Made by a program: the position numbers and the translations under genes
Assembly (NCBI GenBank): GCA_002772535.1
Contig: PFDP01000014.1
Coordinates: 334,136 to 394,946, forward strand
DNA from: Candidatus Peregrinibacteria bacterium CG10_big_fil_rev_8_21_14_0_10_36_19
GTDB taxonomy: Bacteria > Patescibacteriota > Gracilibacteria > UBA1369 > LOWO2-01-FULL-3
DNA length: 60,811 bases
Direction: 5' to 3'
The notes under the pieces: generated by a model
The model's input: only the letters and a program-made list of their open reading frames with translations
Told to the model about the DNA's origin: nothing
Database searches by the model: none
In this document: piece by piece, positions 17,615 through 27,095 of the stretch
How positions within the stretch are numbered: position 1 is the first letter of the stretch
Layout of the letters: the number at the start of each line of letters is the position of its first letter

Positions 17615-18124
17615 CTACTCCAGATCTCTAAAAAATTTATCCAACCCACTGCGTATTTTCTTCAAATTTGGCTCGCAAGCATCCATTCCGTCCACAGAGG
17701 ATAATTTTAAATCTTGATCAAAAATTCTACATTTAAAATCAGCAATACTAACAACTGAATTTCTCCTATCACGAGTATATTTTTCAGCAACCAATTCAAA
17801 TCCGCCACTATTTGAAGTACCATTACCAATCCTCAAAGTCATATCATCAACAACAGCCCCCTTTGAATCTAAAGTTGCTAAAGTACAAGCAGTACTTACA
17901 GAATCCTTAGCACATTGCAACACAGAATTGCCACTAAAAGCACTTACTCCACCTTTTTCACCAAACCTTACAAATTGAGCATCACCATCTTCAAATCTTT
18001 CAGCATTACTATAAACAGCACTCATTTCTTTCAAAGTTTCATCAAAACCAGCAAACACTTTACTATTCACATCAACCTCAGCACAACCAGCTAATAAAGC
18101 ACCAGATAAAATAATTTTTTTCAT
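17615..18124 (-). CDS. Unknown lipoprotein
   Basis: 169 residues with a lipoprotein signal: MKKIILSGALLAGCAE, lipobox LAGC with Cys at residue 14. The mature part contains four more cysteines that could form disulphides and no recognisable domain. It is convergent with the formimidoyltransferase gene, whose stop is only 2 bases away. A possible -10 (TATAAT, minus strand at 18152-18147) lies 23 bases upstream. Surface or membrane-attached location is well supported; function unknown. Confidence 0.8.
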   Translation of the reverse strand: MKKIILSGALLAGCAEVDVNSKVFAGFDETLKEMSAVYSNAERFEDGDAQFVRFGEKGGVSAFSGNSVLQCAKDSVSTACTLATLDSKGAVVDDMTLRIGNGTSNSGGFELVAEKYTRDRRNSVVSIADFKCRIFDQDLKLSSVDGMDACEPNLKKIRSGLDKFFRDLE

Positions 18125-18180
18125 AAATCAATTTAAGAGAACGGTATTATACAATATTACACAATTAACATCAAGTCTTA

Positions 18181-18208
18181 TTGCAAAAAGCTAAAGGAAG
18201 CGTATAAT
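18181..18208 (+). promoter_or_regulatory. rnpB promoter
   Basis: TTGCAA (18181-18186), 16-bp spacer, TATAAT (18203-18208); RNA starts about 9 bases later. Confidence 0.85.
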
Positions 18209-18216
18209 TACCGTAC

Positions 18217-18575
18217 TTTAGAGTGAGTTTGGAGTGATCGCTGGCTATTTTTAAATAGTTAGAGGAAAGTCCGAGCACCATGAGAAAGCATAGCCGGTAA
18301 CGCCGAGCCACAATATGTGAAAGCATATTGGAGGGACAGTGCCACAGAGACAAATACTACCCGTCACCATAAATATGATGGGGAAAGGTGAAAAGCCCGC
18401 CCAAGGCGGGACACTCCGTTTTCAATGGAGAGTGGGTAAACCCTATGCGGTGCAAGGTGAGATGGAAGATTTTAGTTTCTACTCAAATGTAACTAACATC
18501 TCTCACTGCTTAGATAGATGATCACACTCGCCAATGGCGAGAACAAAACTCGGCTTATGAAAAACTCACTCTAAA
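18217..18575 (+). ncRNA. rnpB: RNase P RNA, bacterial type A
   Basis: Catalytic RNA of RNase P, which removes 5' leaders from pre-tRNA; its protein partner is rnpA at 39415. The ends form a perfect 14-bp P1 helix (18217-18230 with 18562-18575). Conserved blocks are visible: GAGGAAAGTCCGAGC near 18262, ACAGTGCCACAGAG near 18337, ATGCGGTGCAAGG near 18444 and ACTCGGCTTATG near 18548. The P12 region is occupied by the hairpin CCCGCC-CAA-GGCGGG (18396-18410), the same stem as in two terminators. Another tight hairpin, CTCGCC-AAT-GGCGAG, is near 18528-18542. Confidence 0.95.
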
Positions 18576-18590
18576 AAATTAAAAAACAAC

Positions 18591-19979
18591 ATGAAACGAT
18601 TTGAAATCTTCTTCGGCATAATCAAAGTCCCAATAGACTTTATTATGACAATCCTCGGCTTCATAATCGCCTACAAGCTGCGTCTCCTAACAAACGCCAG
18701 AGGAATAGTAAAAGAAATTGATTTTACAACTTTTCCAACTCTAAACGAATATTTTTATCACAGCCTTTTCGCCGCAACCCTACTGGTTGGAATTTTTAGC
18801 TTAGGAAAACTTTACTCAATCAGAACAACAAATAAATTTGGAAACGAAAGCAGAAAAACCATAACCTTATGGGCAATTTGGGTTATGAGCATGATAACTT
18901 ACTACTTTTTCACAAGAACTCTACCCTTTTCAAGACTAGCAATTTTCTACACTTGGACAATCACACTTATATTTATAACAAGTGCCAGAGGGCTTATTAG
19001 AATTATTCAAACCTCACTCTTAAAAAATGGTTTTGGAAAAAGACACCTTCTCTTCGTTGGCAAAAACAACATCACCAAAGAAATAGAAAAACACCTCAAA
19101 AAAGACGAAAGTTATAAAATCGTAGGAACGCTAGATTCAGTAAGTCGGCTCGAATACACTATTAAACAAAAAAAAGTCGATGAAATTATACATACCGACA
19201 ATATTTCTTCAGAAGAAATAATAGAAATATGCGAAACAAACCACATAAATTACCGCTTTATCCCAAATCTTTTAGATGTACGTCGCAGCAACATCGAAAT
19301 CCACACAATAGGATCAATTCCAATCATCAGTCTTAAAAAAACACCATTAGACGGCTGGGGTAAAGTAGTAAAACGAATAATAGATATAATTGGAGCTCTA
19401 ACAGGAATCACAGTATTATCACCACTGCTAATACTAACAGCAATCGCAATTAAAATAGATTCAAAAGGACCAATTTTATTCACAAAATTAGACAACGGCA
19501 AACCGGCAAAACGAGTTGGACAATGTGGAAAGCTATTCCGCTTCTATAAATTCCGCTCAATGTTACCAAACACAGACAGTCTAAGATATAAAGATCTGGC
19601 AAAAAACAACACTCGCACAGATGGGCCACTTGTAAAAATAAAAAATGACCCTCGAGTTACAAAAGTAGGACGCATCATAAGAAAATATTCCATAGACGAA
19701 CTTCCACAGCTTTTTAGCGTTCTAATTGGCACAATGAGCCTAGTTGGCCCTCGCCCACACTTACCGGAAGAAGTAGCAAAATATCAAAAACATCACCATT
19801 TTGTGCTAACAATCAAGCCAGGACTAAGTGGACTAGCTCAAATCAGCGGTCGATCAAATCTCAACTTCGAAGAAGAAACTAAGCTCGACCGCTTCTACAT
19901 TGAAAACTGGTCATTATGGTTAGACATTAAAATAATACTCAAAACCATCCTCATTGTTTTTAAAGGACACCAAGAGTAA
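18591..19979 (+). CDS. Polyprenyl-phosphate sugar-1-phosphate transferase (WbaP/WcaJ type)
   Basis: Starts a surface glycan by moving a sugar phosphate from a nucleotide sugar to undecaprenyl phosphate. 462 residues: four N-terminal helices (about 10-150), a Rossmann-like linker domain (about 155-250) and a C-terminal catalytic bac_transf domain from about 262 with a membrane anchor, [29 protein letters not shown] and [14 protein letters not shown]. Substrate sugar is unknown. The start lies 15 bases after rnpB with no visible terminator between, so read-through from rnpB is possible. Confidence 0.9.
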   Translation: MKRFEIFFGIIKVPIDFIMTILGFIIAYKLRLLTNARGIVKEIDFTTFPTLNEYFYHSLFAATLLVGIFSLGKLYSIRTTNKFGNESRKTITLWAIWVMSMITYYFFTRTLPFSRLAIFYTWTITLIFITSARGLIRIIQTSLLKNGFGKRHLLFVGKNNITKEIEKHLKKDESYKIVGTLDSVSRLEYTIKQKKVDEIIHTDNISSEEIIEICETNHINYRFIPNLLDVRRSNIEIHTIGSIPIISLKKTPLDGWGKVVKRIIDIIGALTGITVLSPLLILTAIAIKIDSKGPILFTKLDNGKPAKRVGQCGKLFRFYKFRSMLPNTDSLRYKDLAKNNTRTDGPLVKIKNDPRVTKVGRIIRKYSIDELPQLFSVLIGTMSLVGPRPHLPEEVAKYQKHHHFVLTIKPGLSGLAQISGRSNLNFEEETKLDRFYIENWSLWLDIKIILKTILIVFKGHQE

Positions 19980-20032
19980 GGCAAAACTTCACTCTAGCGC
20001 CCACATAAGATTAGTGATAGAATCCTGCCAAC

Positions 20033-22594
20033 ATGATTACAACAATTTTAAACAAAATTCTCGGCGATCAGAACGAAAAAGCACTCAAAAAAATCTATCC
20101 TGTTGTAGAAAAAATCAACAAAATTGAGGAAGAGTATCAAGAAACAATAAAAACCCAAGAACAGGTACAAGCCAAAACACAAGAATTCAAAGAAAGACTA
20201 AATAATGGAGAAACCCTAGAAGATCTACTTCCAGAGGCTTTTGCTTTAGTAAAAACTGCTTGCCGCCACCTTGTTGGAAAAAGCTGGCTCGTTCGAGGAA
20301 AAGAAGTTAAATGGGACATGATTCCTTACGACGTTCAACTGATTGGAGGAATGGTGCTACATCAGGGAAACATAGCAGAAATGCGTACCGGAGAAGGTAA
20401 AACTTTAGTATGTACCCTACCAATCTACCTTAATGCACTAACAGAAAAAGGAGTTTTCTTAGTAACCGTAAATGATTACCTTGCCCATCGTGACGCTGAA
20501 TGGATGAGCGGACTTTACAGCTACCTAGGAATGACAACAGGGATCATTGCCCACGACATGAATCACGCAGAAAAAAAAGAGGCTTACAACTGCGACATAA
20601 CTTACGGAACAAATAACGAATTTGGCTTCGACTACCTTAGAGACAACATGGCCACAACAAAAGAACGCATCACACAAAGAAATTTACACTATGCCATTGT
20701 CGACGAAGTAGACTCCATACTTATCGATGAAGCTCGTACCCCACTAATCATTTCAGCACCAGCAGAAGAATCCACTACAAAATACCAACAATATGCAAGA
20801 CTAGTGGGACAACTACAAGAAAACGCTCATTATAACATCGACGAAAAGGCAAAATCAGCCTCTTTAACAGAAGAAGGAATTACAAAAATGGAACAACTTT
20901 TAGGTGTAGATAATATTTACACCGAAGCAGGTTTTGCCGAAGTTCACCATATTGAGCAAGCTCTAAGAGCAAAAACTTGCTACAAATCAGATATCGACTA
21001 CATAGTTAAAGATGGAGAAATTATTATTATCGATGAATTCACTGGCCGCCTAATGCCAGGCCGTCGTTATTCTCATGGCCTACACCAATCAATCGAAGCA
21101 AAAGAAAATGTAGAAATAAAAAGAGAATCAAAAACTCTAGCTACAGTATCATTCCAAAATTATTTCAGGCTTTTCGATAAACTAGCCGGCATGACAGGTA
21201 CCGCAAAAACCGAAGCTGAAGAATTTTATCAAATATATGGACTAGACACTATCGTAATTCCAACAAATCGCCCAATTGCCAGACAAGACCGCCCAGACTC
21301 AATCTACAAAACACAAAAAGGCAAATTCTTGGCAATTACAAAAACAGTAAAAGAATTAAACCAAAAAGGACAACCTGTACTAATAGGAACAGTTTCAGTA
21401 GAAAAATCAGAAATATTATCACAACTTTTTAAATTAGAAGGCGTTCCACACAGCGTACTTAACGCCAAAAATCATGAACACGAAGCAGAAATCGTTGAAA
21501 AAGCCGGAGAAAAAAATTCAGTAACAATTGCCACCAACATGGCGGGTAGAGGTACTGACATCAAACTCTCAGAAGAAGTGAAAGAACTTGGCGGACTATA
21601 TGTAATTGGATCAGGAAGACACGAATCAAGACGTATAGACAATCAGCTTAGAGGACGTTCTGGGCGTCAAGGAGATCCAGGATGCAGTCAATTTTTTGTT
21701 TCAATGGAAGATGATTTAATGCGTCTATTTGGAGGAGACAGAATAAAAAACATGATGGATGCGTTTAATCTTCCAGAAGATCAACCAATAGAAAATAGCC
21801 TAATTACTCGCTCTATAGAAAGTGCTCAAAAAAAGGTTGAAGGTCGCAACTTCGACATCAGAAAACATTTAGTTGAATATGATGATGTAATGAACATTCA
21901 TCGTGAAATCATTTATAAAAAACGCCGGATTGCTCTTCTATCAGAAGACATTTCTGATGAAATACAAAATCTAATCAAACATTTTGGAGAAGTTGTAGTA
22001 ACAAAACACATCAGCGCTCGCCCACCAGAAGAATGGGACTATAAAGAAATTCAAGAAACATTAAATGCACTACACAAAGGAGCCCCAGATTTTAGCGCAA
22101 TAAAAGATCCACAAGAATTAACAGAAAAAGCACAAGAATACTTACTTAACGCATACAAAGAAAGAAAAGCCTCACTTCCAGAAGCACAAATGATGAACCC
22201 AATCGAAAAAGCCATACATCTAAGAGCAATAGATTCATTATGGATGGATCACATTGATGCTATGAGCAGACTAAGAGAAAATGTAGCATTTAGCGGAATG
22301 GCACAAAAGCAACCAATTGTAGAATACAAAGCCCAAGCTTACGACATGTTCCAAGAATTACTAGCAAATATCGATCACGGTACAATAAATGCCCTATTCC
22401 ACATTGATTTAGCAAAAATAGTACCTCGCGAAGTTGTGGAACAATCAGAACCAAAAAACATACAAACAAACGAAAAAGAGATCAATAAAGATCTAGAAAA
22501 CACAAGCCTAAGCGAAAACGATAAAGTAGGCAGAAACGATGTTTGCCCATGTGGATCAGGCAAAAAATACAAAAAGTGTCACGGAAAGAACTAA
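20033..22594 (+). CDS. secA: Protein translocase ATPase SecA
   Basis: Motor that pushes signal-peptide proteins through SecYEG. 853 residues. Walker A TGEGKT (119-124), the DEVDSILIDEARTPL block (about 224-238), ATNMAGRGTDIKL and GRSGRQGDPG of the second helicase domain, and the C-terminal zinc-binding SEC-C motif CPCGSGKKYKKCH (838-850), which binds SecB or ribosomes in other bacteria. TGATAGAAT at 20015-20023 ends nine bases before the ATG, so the leader is at most a few bases. No Shine-Dalgarno sequence. Confidence 0.97.
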   Translation: MITTILNKILGDQNEKALKKIYPVVEKINKIEEEYQETIKTQEQVQAKTQEFKERLNNGETLEDLLPEAFALVKTACRHLVGKSWLVRGKEVKWDMIPYDVQLIGGMVLHQGNIAEMRTGEGKTLVCTLPIYLNALTEKGVFLVTVNDYLAHRDAEWMSGLYSYLGMTTGIIAHDMNHAEKKEAYNCDITYGTNNEFGFDYLRDNMATTKERITQRNLHYAIVDEVDSILIDEARTPLIISAPAEESTTKYQQYARLVGQLQENAHYNIDEKAKSASLTEEGITKMEQLLGVDNIYTEAGFAEVHHIEQALRAKTCYKSDIDYIVKDGEIIIIDEFTGRLMPGRRYSHGLHQSIEAKENVEIKRESKTLATVSFQNYFRLFDKLAGMTGTAKTEAEEFYQIYGLDTIVIPTNRPIARQDRPDSIYKTQKGKFLAITKTVKELNQKGQPVLIGTVSVEKSEILSQLFKLEGVPHSVLNAKNHEHEAEIVEKAGEKNSVTIATNMAGRGTDIKLSEEVKELGGLYVIGSGRHESRRIDNQLRGRSGRQGDPGCSQFFVSMEDDLMRLFGGDRIKNMMDAFNLPEDQPIENSLITRSIESAQKKVEGRNFDIRKHLVEYDDVMNIHREIIYKKRRIALLSEDISDEIQNLIKHFGEVVVTKHISARPPEEWDYKEIQETLNALHKGAPDFSAIKDPQELTEKAQEYLLNAYKERKASLPEAQMMNPIEKAIHLRAIDSLWMDHIDAMSRLRENVAFSGMAQKQPIVEYKAQAYDMFQELLANIDHGTINALFHIDLAKIVPREVVEQSEPKNIQTNEKEINKDLENTSLSENDKVGRNDVCPCGSGKKYKKCHGKN

Positions 22595-22614
22595 TCTAAA
22601 TTTTTTACTTCCAA

Positions 22615-23178
22615 CTAAACACCAACTTCCACACCGCTCCAAGTGTCTATCTGAGCAAAAGTTTTTGCTTTCACACCAGAAGCAATATTTCTAATTGAAG
22701 CCCATAAACTAGTTTTTTCAACTTTCTCAGGTTTAGACTGAGCAGCCCATTGTGATTCAAAACTAGCACTATTTTTTTCAGTCAAAGAGGGAGCCAAATC
22801 TGCAAACCAACCATCAACATCATATTTATAAGCGCTTGCTTCATTTTTAAACATTGAAGTCATTGGAGTTTCGTCACGTCTACCTTTTTCACCAAAATCA
22901 GAAAAAACAGATAAGGCATCATCCAAACTCATTTCTGCTTGTGTTGGCGCTAACTGAATTCCCATACCATATTTTTTCCCAGCTCTTGTTTGAGCCGCAA
23001 AAGGATTAGGCAAATCAGGCATTTCAAGAGAAAACACTTCATTTCTAACATTATCACTCACCTCACTAGTAGCAGGAAAAAGATCTGCAACCCTCGTACT
23101 AACACTTCTAGGAGCTTTTTTTTCATTTTTAGGAGCTTCCACAAACCAATTTTTTAGAGCCGATAATCCAAACGCCAT
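22615..23178 (-). CDS. Unknown cytoplasmic protein
   Basis: 187 residues, no signal peptide or membrane helix. I do not recognise it. It begins MAFGLSALKNWF, has a middle rich in Ala, Phe, Asp and Ser with no obvious motif, and ends in a stretch with several aromatic residues. Only one gene copy is visible here. It converges on secA with 20 bases between stops. A possible -10 (TAGAAT) lies about 30 bases upstream on the minus strand. Codon use matches the neighbours, and the long open frame with biased codons supports coding. Confidence 0.7.
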   Translation of the reverse strand: MAFGLSALKNWFVEAPKNEKKAPRSVSTRVADLFPATSEVSDNVRNEVFSLEMPDLPNPFAAQTRAGKKYGMGIQLAPTQAEMSLDDALSVFSDFGEKGRRDETPMTSMFKNEASAYKYDVDGWFADLAPSLTEKNSASFESQWAAQSKPEKVEKTSLWASIRNIASGVKAKTFAQIDTWSGVEVGV

Positions 23179-23259
23179 ATTTATGTAAGTTTATTTAATT
23201 GCCAAAAAATTCTACTATAAAAAAATAGTAAAACAAGAGATATATGCTATATTCCAAAC

Positions 23260-24102
23260 ATGAACAAAACATTTAAAACAATTGTAGTAATAATTTTAAC
23301 ACTTTCTTTAAGCACAACGGCTTTTGCAGGCCATAAAAAGAAAGCAAAAGTTAAAAAAACAATTCAAAAACCACAAATAGAACAAACCATAAACACCAAT
23401 TTATATACCCCAAAACCAGGCACAAGTTGGCATTGGCAATTAGATGGTAAAATAAATACTAATTATGATGTTGAAATTTACAACATAGATTTAGAAGAGA
23501 CATCACAAAAAACAATAGATGAACTACATTCAAATGGGAAAAAGGTTATTTGTTACTTCTCAGCCGGAACATACGAAAAATTCCGTAGTGATGCAAAAAA
23601 ATTCCAAAAAAAAGTTTTAGGAAAAAAACTTGATGGATGGGCTGGAGAAAAATGGTTAGATATTGCAAATTACGAAAGTTTTTCACATATAATGGAGAGT
23701 CGCCTAGATTTAGCAGTAAAAAAACAATGTGACGGCGTAGAAGCGGACAATGTAGATGCTTACACAAATAAAAGCGGTTTTAAACTAAATTATGATCACC
23801 AGCTCAGATATAACAAATGGCTGGCAGAAGAAGCTCACAAAAGAAATCTCTCTATCGCCTTAAAAAATAACCTCGACCAAATACCAGACCTAGTAAATTA
23901 CTTCGATTTTGCCATTAACGAACAATGTTTCGAATACAATGAATGTGATAAACTCACGCCTTTTATCAAACAAAATAAAGCTGTTTTAGGAGTTGAATAT
24001 GAACTTGATAAATCAGAATTCTGCGAACAAGCAAATAGGTTTAATTTTAGTTGGCTAAAAGCTAATTACGACTTAAACAAAAACACTGATAGTTGTAAGT
24101 AG
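23260..24102 (+). CDS. Secreted GH114-like glycosidase (endo-alpha-1,4-polygalactosaminidase family)
   Basis: 280 residues. Signal peptide about 1-23 (ending AFAG), a Lys-rich linker, then a TIM-barrel-like domain with the GH114 hallmarks: SWHWQLDGKINTNYDVEIYN, VICYFSAGTYEKFRSD, WLDIANYESF, CDGVEADNVDAYTNKSGF (likely catalytic Asp/Glu) and LKNNLDQI. Family members cut galactosaminogalactan-type polysaccharides or act on other glycans; substrate here is unknown. TGCTATATT at 23245-23253 is six bases before the ATG, indicating a leaderless message. Possible roles are trimming the host's or its own surface polysaccharide. Confidence 0.85.
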   Translation: MNKTFKTIVVIILTLSLSTTAFAGHKKKAKVKKTIQKPQIEQTINTNLYTPKPGTSWHWQLDGKINTNYDVEIYNIDLEETSQKTIDELHSNGKKVICYFSAGTYEKFRSDAKKFQKKVLGKKLDGWAGEKWLDIANYESFSHIMESRLDLAVKKQCDGVEADNVDAYTNKSGFKLNYDHQLRYNKWLAEEAHKRNLSIALKNNLDQIPDLVNYFDFAINEQCFEYNECDKLTPFIKQNKAVLGVEYELDKSEFCEQANRFNFSWLKANYDLNKNTDSCK

Positions 24103-24170
24103 CTTCCTCTTGCCCACCATAGGCACAAATGATACATTCAAAATAGAACTAACACATACTAAAGATTTAA

Positions 24171-27095
24171 ATGGCACATCGCATCGAAATTTTCACAGAG
24201 GTAAATGACACCAAATCACAAACCCTCAAAAAACGCCTAGAATCATTAGGTTACAATGTAGAAAAAGTACGAGTTGTGGAAGTTTACACTATTGGCAAAG
24301 AACTCACACCAGAACAAATTAATAAGGTTGCACACATGCTTGCAAACCCTATTTCGCAAAGTTACAAAATAGACACAGCAGCAAACGAAGATTTTGACCA
24401 CGCCATAGAAATAGGTTTTCTACCAGGAGTAACGGATAATGTAGGTAGCACAGCAAAAGAAAGCACTGAAGATTTACTGAAAATAAAATTTCAAGGCCAA
24501 GAAGCAGTCCACACATCTAAACTAATATTCATTAAAGGAGATGTTGATGCCACAGAAATATCCAAAAATTTAGCCAACGACTTAATTCAGCGTATTCACA
24601 TTAAAACAAAAACAGATTTCGAAAGAGACGGCGGAATGGATACTATAATCCCTATAGTACAACTCGAATCCGAACAAAAAGTAGATGAAGTAAACTTAAA
24701 CATTTCTGAAGAAGATCTTCTAAAACTCGGGAAAGAAGGAATACCAAATGCCGATGGAACTCGTCGTGGACCACTAGCTTTAGAAAAAGATTACCTACAT
24801 GCAATAAAGAGTTATTATGAAAAAGAAGGAAGAAACCCAACAGACATTGAATTAGAATCTTTAGCTCAAACATGGTCAGAACACTGTAAACACACAATTT
24901 TCGCAGCACAAATAGACGAAAATCCCGAAGGTCTCTACAAAGGATTTATAAAGAAGGCCACTCAAGAAGTAAGAAAGGCAAAGGGTAAAGACGATTTCTG
25001 CGTTTCAGTTTTCTCAGATAACTCAGGAGGAATCGTATTTGATGAAAATTGGGTAATCACAGACAAAGCAGAAACTCACAACAGTCCATCAGCACTCGAC
25101 CCATTTGGTGGCGCAATTACAGGTATTGTTGGCGTAAATAGAGATTGTGTAGGCTTTGGAAAAGGAGCAAAACCAATCATCAATAAATATGGATTCTGTG
25201 TTGGAAACCCACAAAACGAAACTCCCCTATTCAGAGACAAAGAAAAAAACACACCAGCCCTAACACCAAAACGCATCCTAGAAGGAGTTGTAGATGGAGT
25301 AAACGCAGGTGGTAACGAAAGCGGAATCCCTACTCCTCAAGGTTTTGTATATTTTGACGATAGCTACAAAGGAAAACCCCTAGTTTTCGTAGGAACAGTA
25401 GGGCTAATTCCAAGAGAAATTAATGGTAAACCAAGTTGGGAAAAACAAGCAAAAGCAGGAGACAAAATCGTAGTAGTTGGAGGAAGAGTGGGACAAGACG
25501 GAATACATGGAGCAACCTTTTCATCAGAAGCCCTTACAACAGGTTCACCTGCAACAGCCGTACAAATTGGAGACCCAATCACCCAAAAGAAACTTTCAGA
25601 TGCCATAGTAAAAGAAGCCCGCGATCTGGAACTTTACAATTCAATAACGGATTGTGGCGCGGGTGGCATCTCCTGTTCTGTTGCCGAAATGGCAAAAGAA
25701 TGCGGAGGGTGTGATGTAGAACTAGATAAAGTCCCAACAAAATATCCAAACCTAGAACCATGGCAAATTTGGATTTCAGAATCACAAGAAAGAATGACAC
25801 TAGCAGTACCACCAGAAAAACTCACAGCCTTCATAGAACTTATGAACAAAAGAGGAGTTGAGGCTTCTGTAATTGGAGAATTTACAGACTCAGGACGCTG
25901 TGTAGTAAATTTCAACAACGAAAAAATAATGGATTTAGAAATGGATTTCCTCCACGATGGACTTCCAAAAAAAGAACTCAAAACACAATATAATAAACCA
26001 GAATTACAAGAACCAACTTTCGAAGAACCGCAAAATCTTACAGAAACTCTCCATAAAATGTTGGAGCGTCCAAATATCACAAGTTTTGAATTTATCTCGC
26101 GTCAATACGACCACATTGTTCAAGGAACAGCAGTACTTGGACCACTTCACGGAAAAGGAAGAGTAAATTCAAACGCTTCAGTTACAAAACCATTTATAGA
26201 AACAAATCGTGGGATCATCTGCTCACAAGGAATTAACGCCACATATTCACAAATCGACACTTACGATATGGCAGCCTCCGCAATCGATACGGCTATCAGA
26301 AACGCCATAGCAATTGGCGGAAATCTTGATCACCTAGCCCTAATGGACAATTTCTGTTGGTGCAGTTCAAACGATCCGCAAAGACTTGGAGAACTAAAAT
26401 CAGCAGCTCAAGCCTGCTACAACTACGCAGTAGCTTACGGAACACCGTATATTTCCGGAAAAGACTCAATGTTCAACGATTTCCAAGGTTTCGACAACGA
26501 TTCAAACCCAATAAAAATATCAGCCCTACCAACGCTGCTGGTTTCATCAATTAGCGTAACTAAAGACATCACAAAAACCATCTCAATGGACACTAAATTT
26601 GCAAACGATCTAGTGTACATACTCGGAGAAACAAAAGACGAACTAGGCGGAAGCGAATATTTTGGAATGCATAATGAAATCGGAAAACGAGTACCAAAAG
26701 TAAATGCACAAAAGGCCATATCACTTTATAGAGCCTTTATGGAAGCAGCAGATAAGAGACTTATCGCATCATCAATCTCAATAACTCACGGTGGACTTGC
26801 AGTAGCACTAGCAAAAAAAGCAATTGCCGGACAAATGGGAATGAACATAGATCTCTCAAACGCCCCGCAAGAAAACATGAGAAAAGACCACCTATTATTT
26901 TCAGAAACCCAATCTCGTTTTATCGTAACAGTAGCACCAACAAACAAATCACAATTTGAAGAAATCTTCAAAGACCAACAATTCGCACTCATTGGAACAA
27001 CAACAGAAGACCAAAAATTCATCATCAAAGACACTCTAGAAACAGATATCCCAACACTAGAAAAACGCTACAAATCAACATTTAAAAACTACTAA
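24171..27095 (+). CDS. purL: FGAM synthase subunit PurL with fused PurS-like N-terminus
   Basis: Converts FGAR to FGAM in purine synthesis using ammonia from PurQ. 974 residues. Residues 1 to about 165 hold PurS-like segments (RIEIFTEVNDTKSQTLKKRL and SKLIFIKGDVDATEISKNLA), followed by the linker helix ELESLAQTWSEHCKH and two AIRS-type ATP-binding halves (VITDKAETHNSPSALDPFGG near 300, and ITHGGLAVALAKKAIAGQMG near 870). It thus equals the large PurL without its glutaminase, which is the next gene with a TAATG overlap. No other purine gene is in the window. Confidence 0.95.
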   Translation: MAHRIEIFTEVNDTKSQTLKKRLESLGYNVEKVRVVEVYTIGKELTPEQINKVAHMLANPISQSYKIDTAANEDFDHAIEIGFLPGVTDNVGSTAKESTEDLLKIKFQGQEAVHTSKLIFIKGDVDATEISKNLANDLIQRIHIKTKTDFERDGGMDTIIPIVQLESEQKVDEVNLNISEEDLLKLGKEGIPNADGTRRGPLALEKDYLHAIKSYYEKEGRNPTDIELESLAQTWSEHCKHTIFAAQIDENPEGLYKGFIKKATQEVRKAKGKDDFCVSVFSDNSGGIVFDENWVITDKAETHNSPSALDPFGGAITGIVGVNRDCVGFGKGAKPIINKYGFCVGNPQNETPLFRDKEKNTPALTPKRILEGVVDGVNAGGNESGIPTPQGFVYFDDSYKGKPLVFVGTVGLIPREINGKPSWEKQAKAGDKIVVVGGRVGQDGIHGATFSSEALTTGSPATAVQIGDPITQKKLSDAIVKEARDLELYNSITDCGAGGISCSVAEMAKECGGCDVELDKVPTKYPNLEPWQIWISESQERMTLAVPPEKLTAFIELMNKRGVEASVIGEFTDSGRCVVNFNNEKIMDLEMDFLHDGLPKKELKTQYNKPELQEPTFEEPQNLTETLHKMLERPNITSFEFISRQYDHIVQGTAVLGPLHGKGRVNSNASVTKPFIETNRGIICSQGINATYSQIDTYDMAASAIDTAIRNAIAIGGNLDHLALMDNFCWCSSNDPQRLGELKSAAQACYNYAVAYGTPYISGKDSMFNDFQGFDNDSNPIKISALPTLLVSSISVTKDITKTISMDTKFANDLVYILGETKDELGGSEYFGMHNEIGKRVPKVNAQKAISLYRAFMEAADKRLIASSISITHGGLAVALAKKAIAGQMGMNIDLSNAPQENMRKDHLLFSETQSRFIVTVAPTNKSQFEEIFKDQQFALIGTTTEDQKFIIKDTLETDIPTLEKRYKSTFKNY

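Noticed and set aside
18339-18521. Open reading frame of 60 codons inside rnpB
   Set aside because: It lies wholly within the folded RNase P RNA and has no promoter or family pattern.
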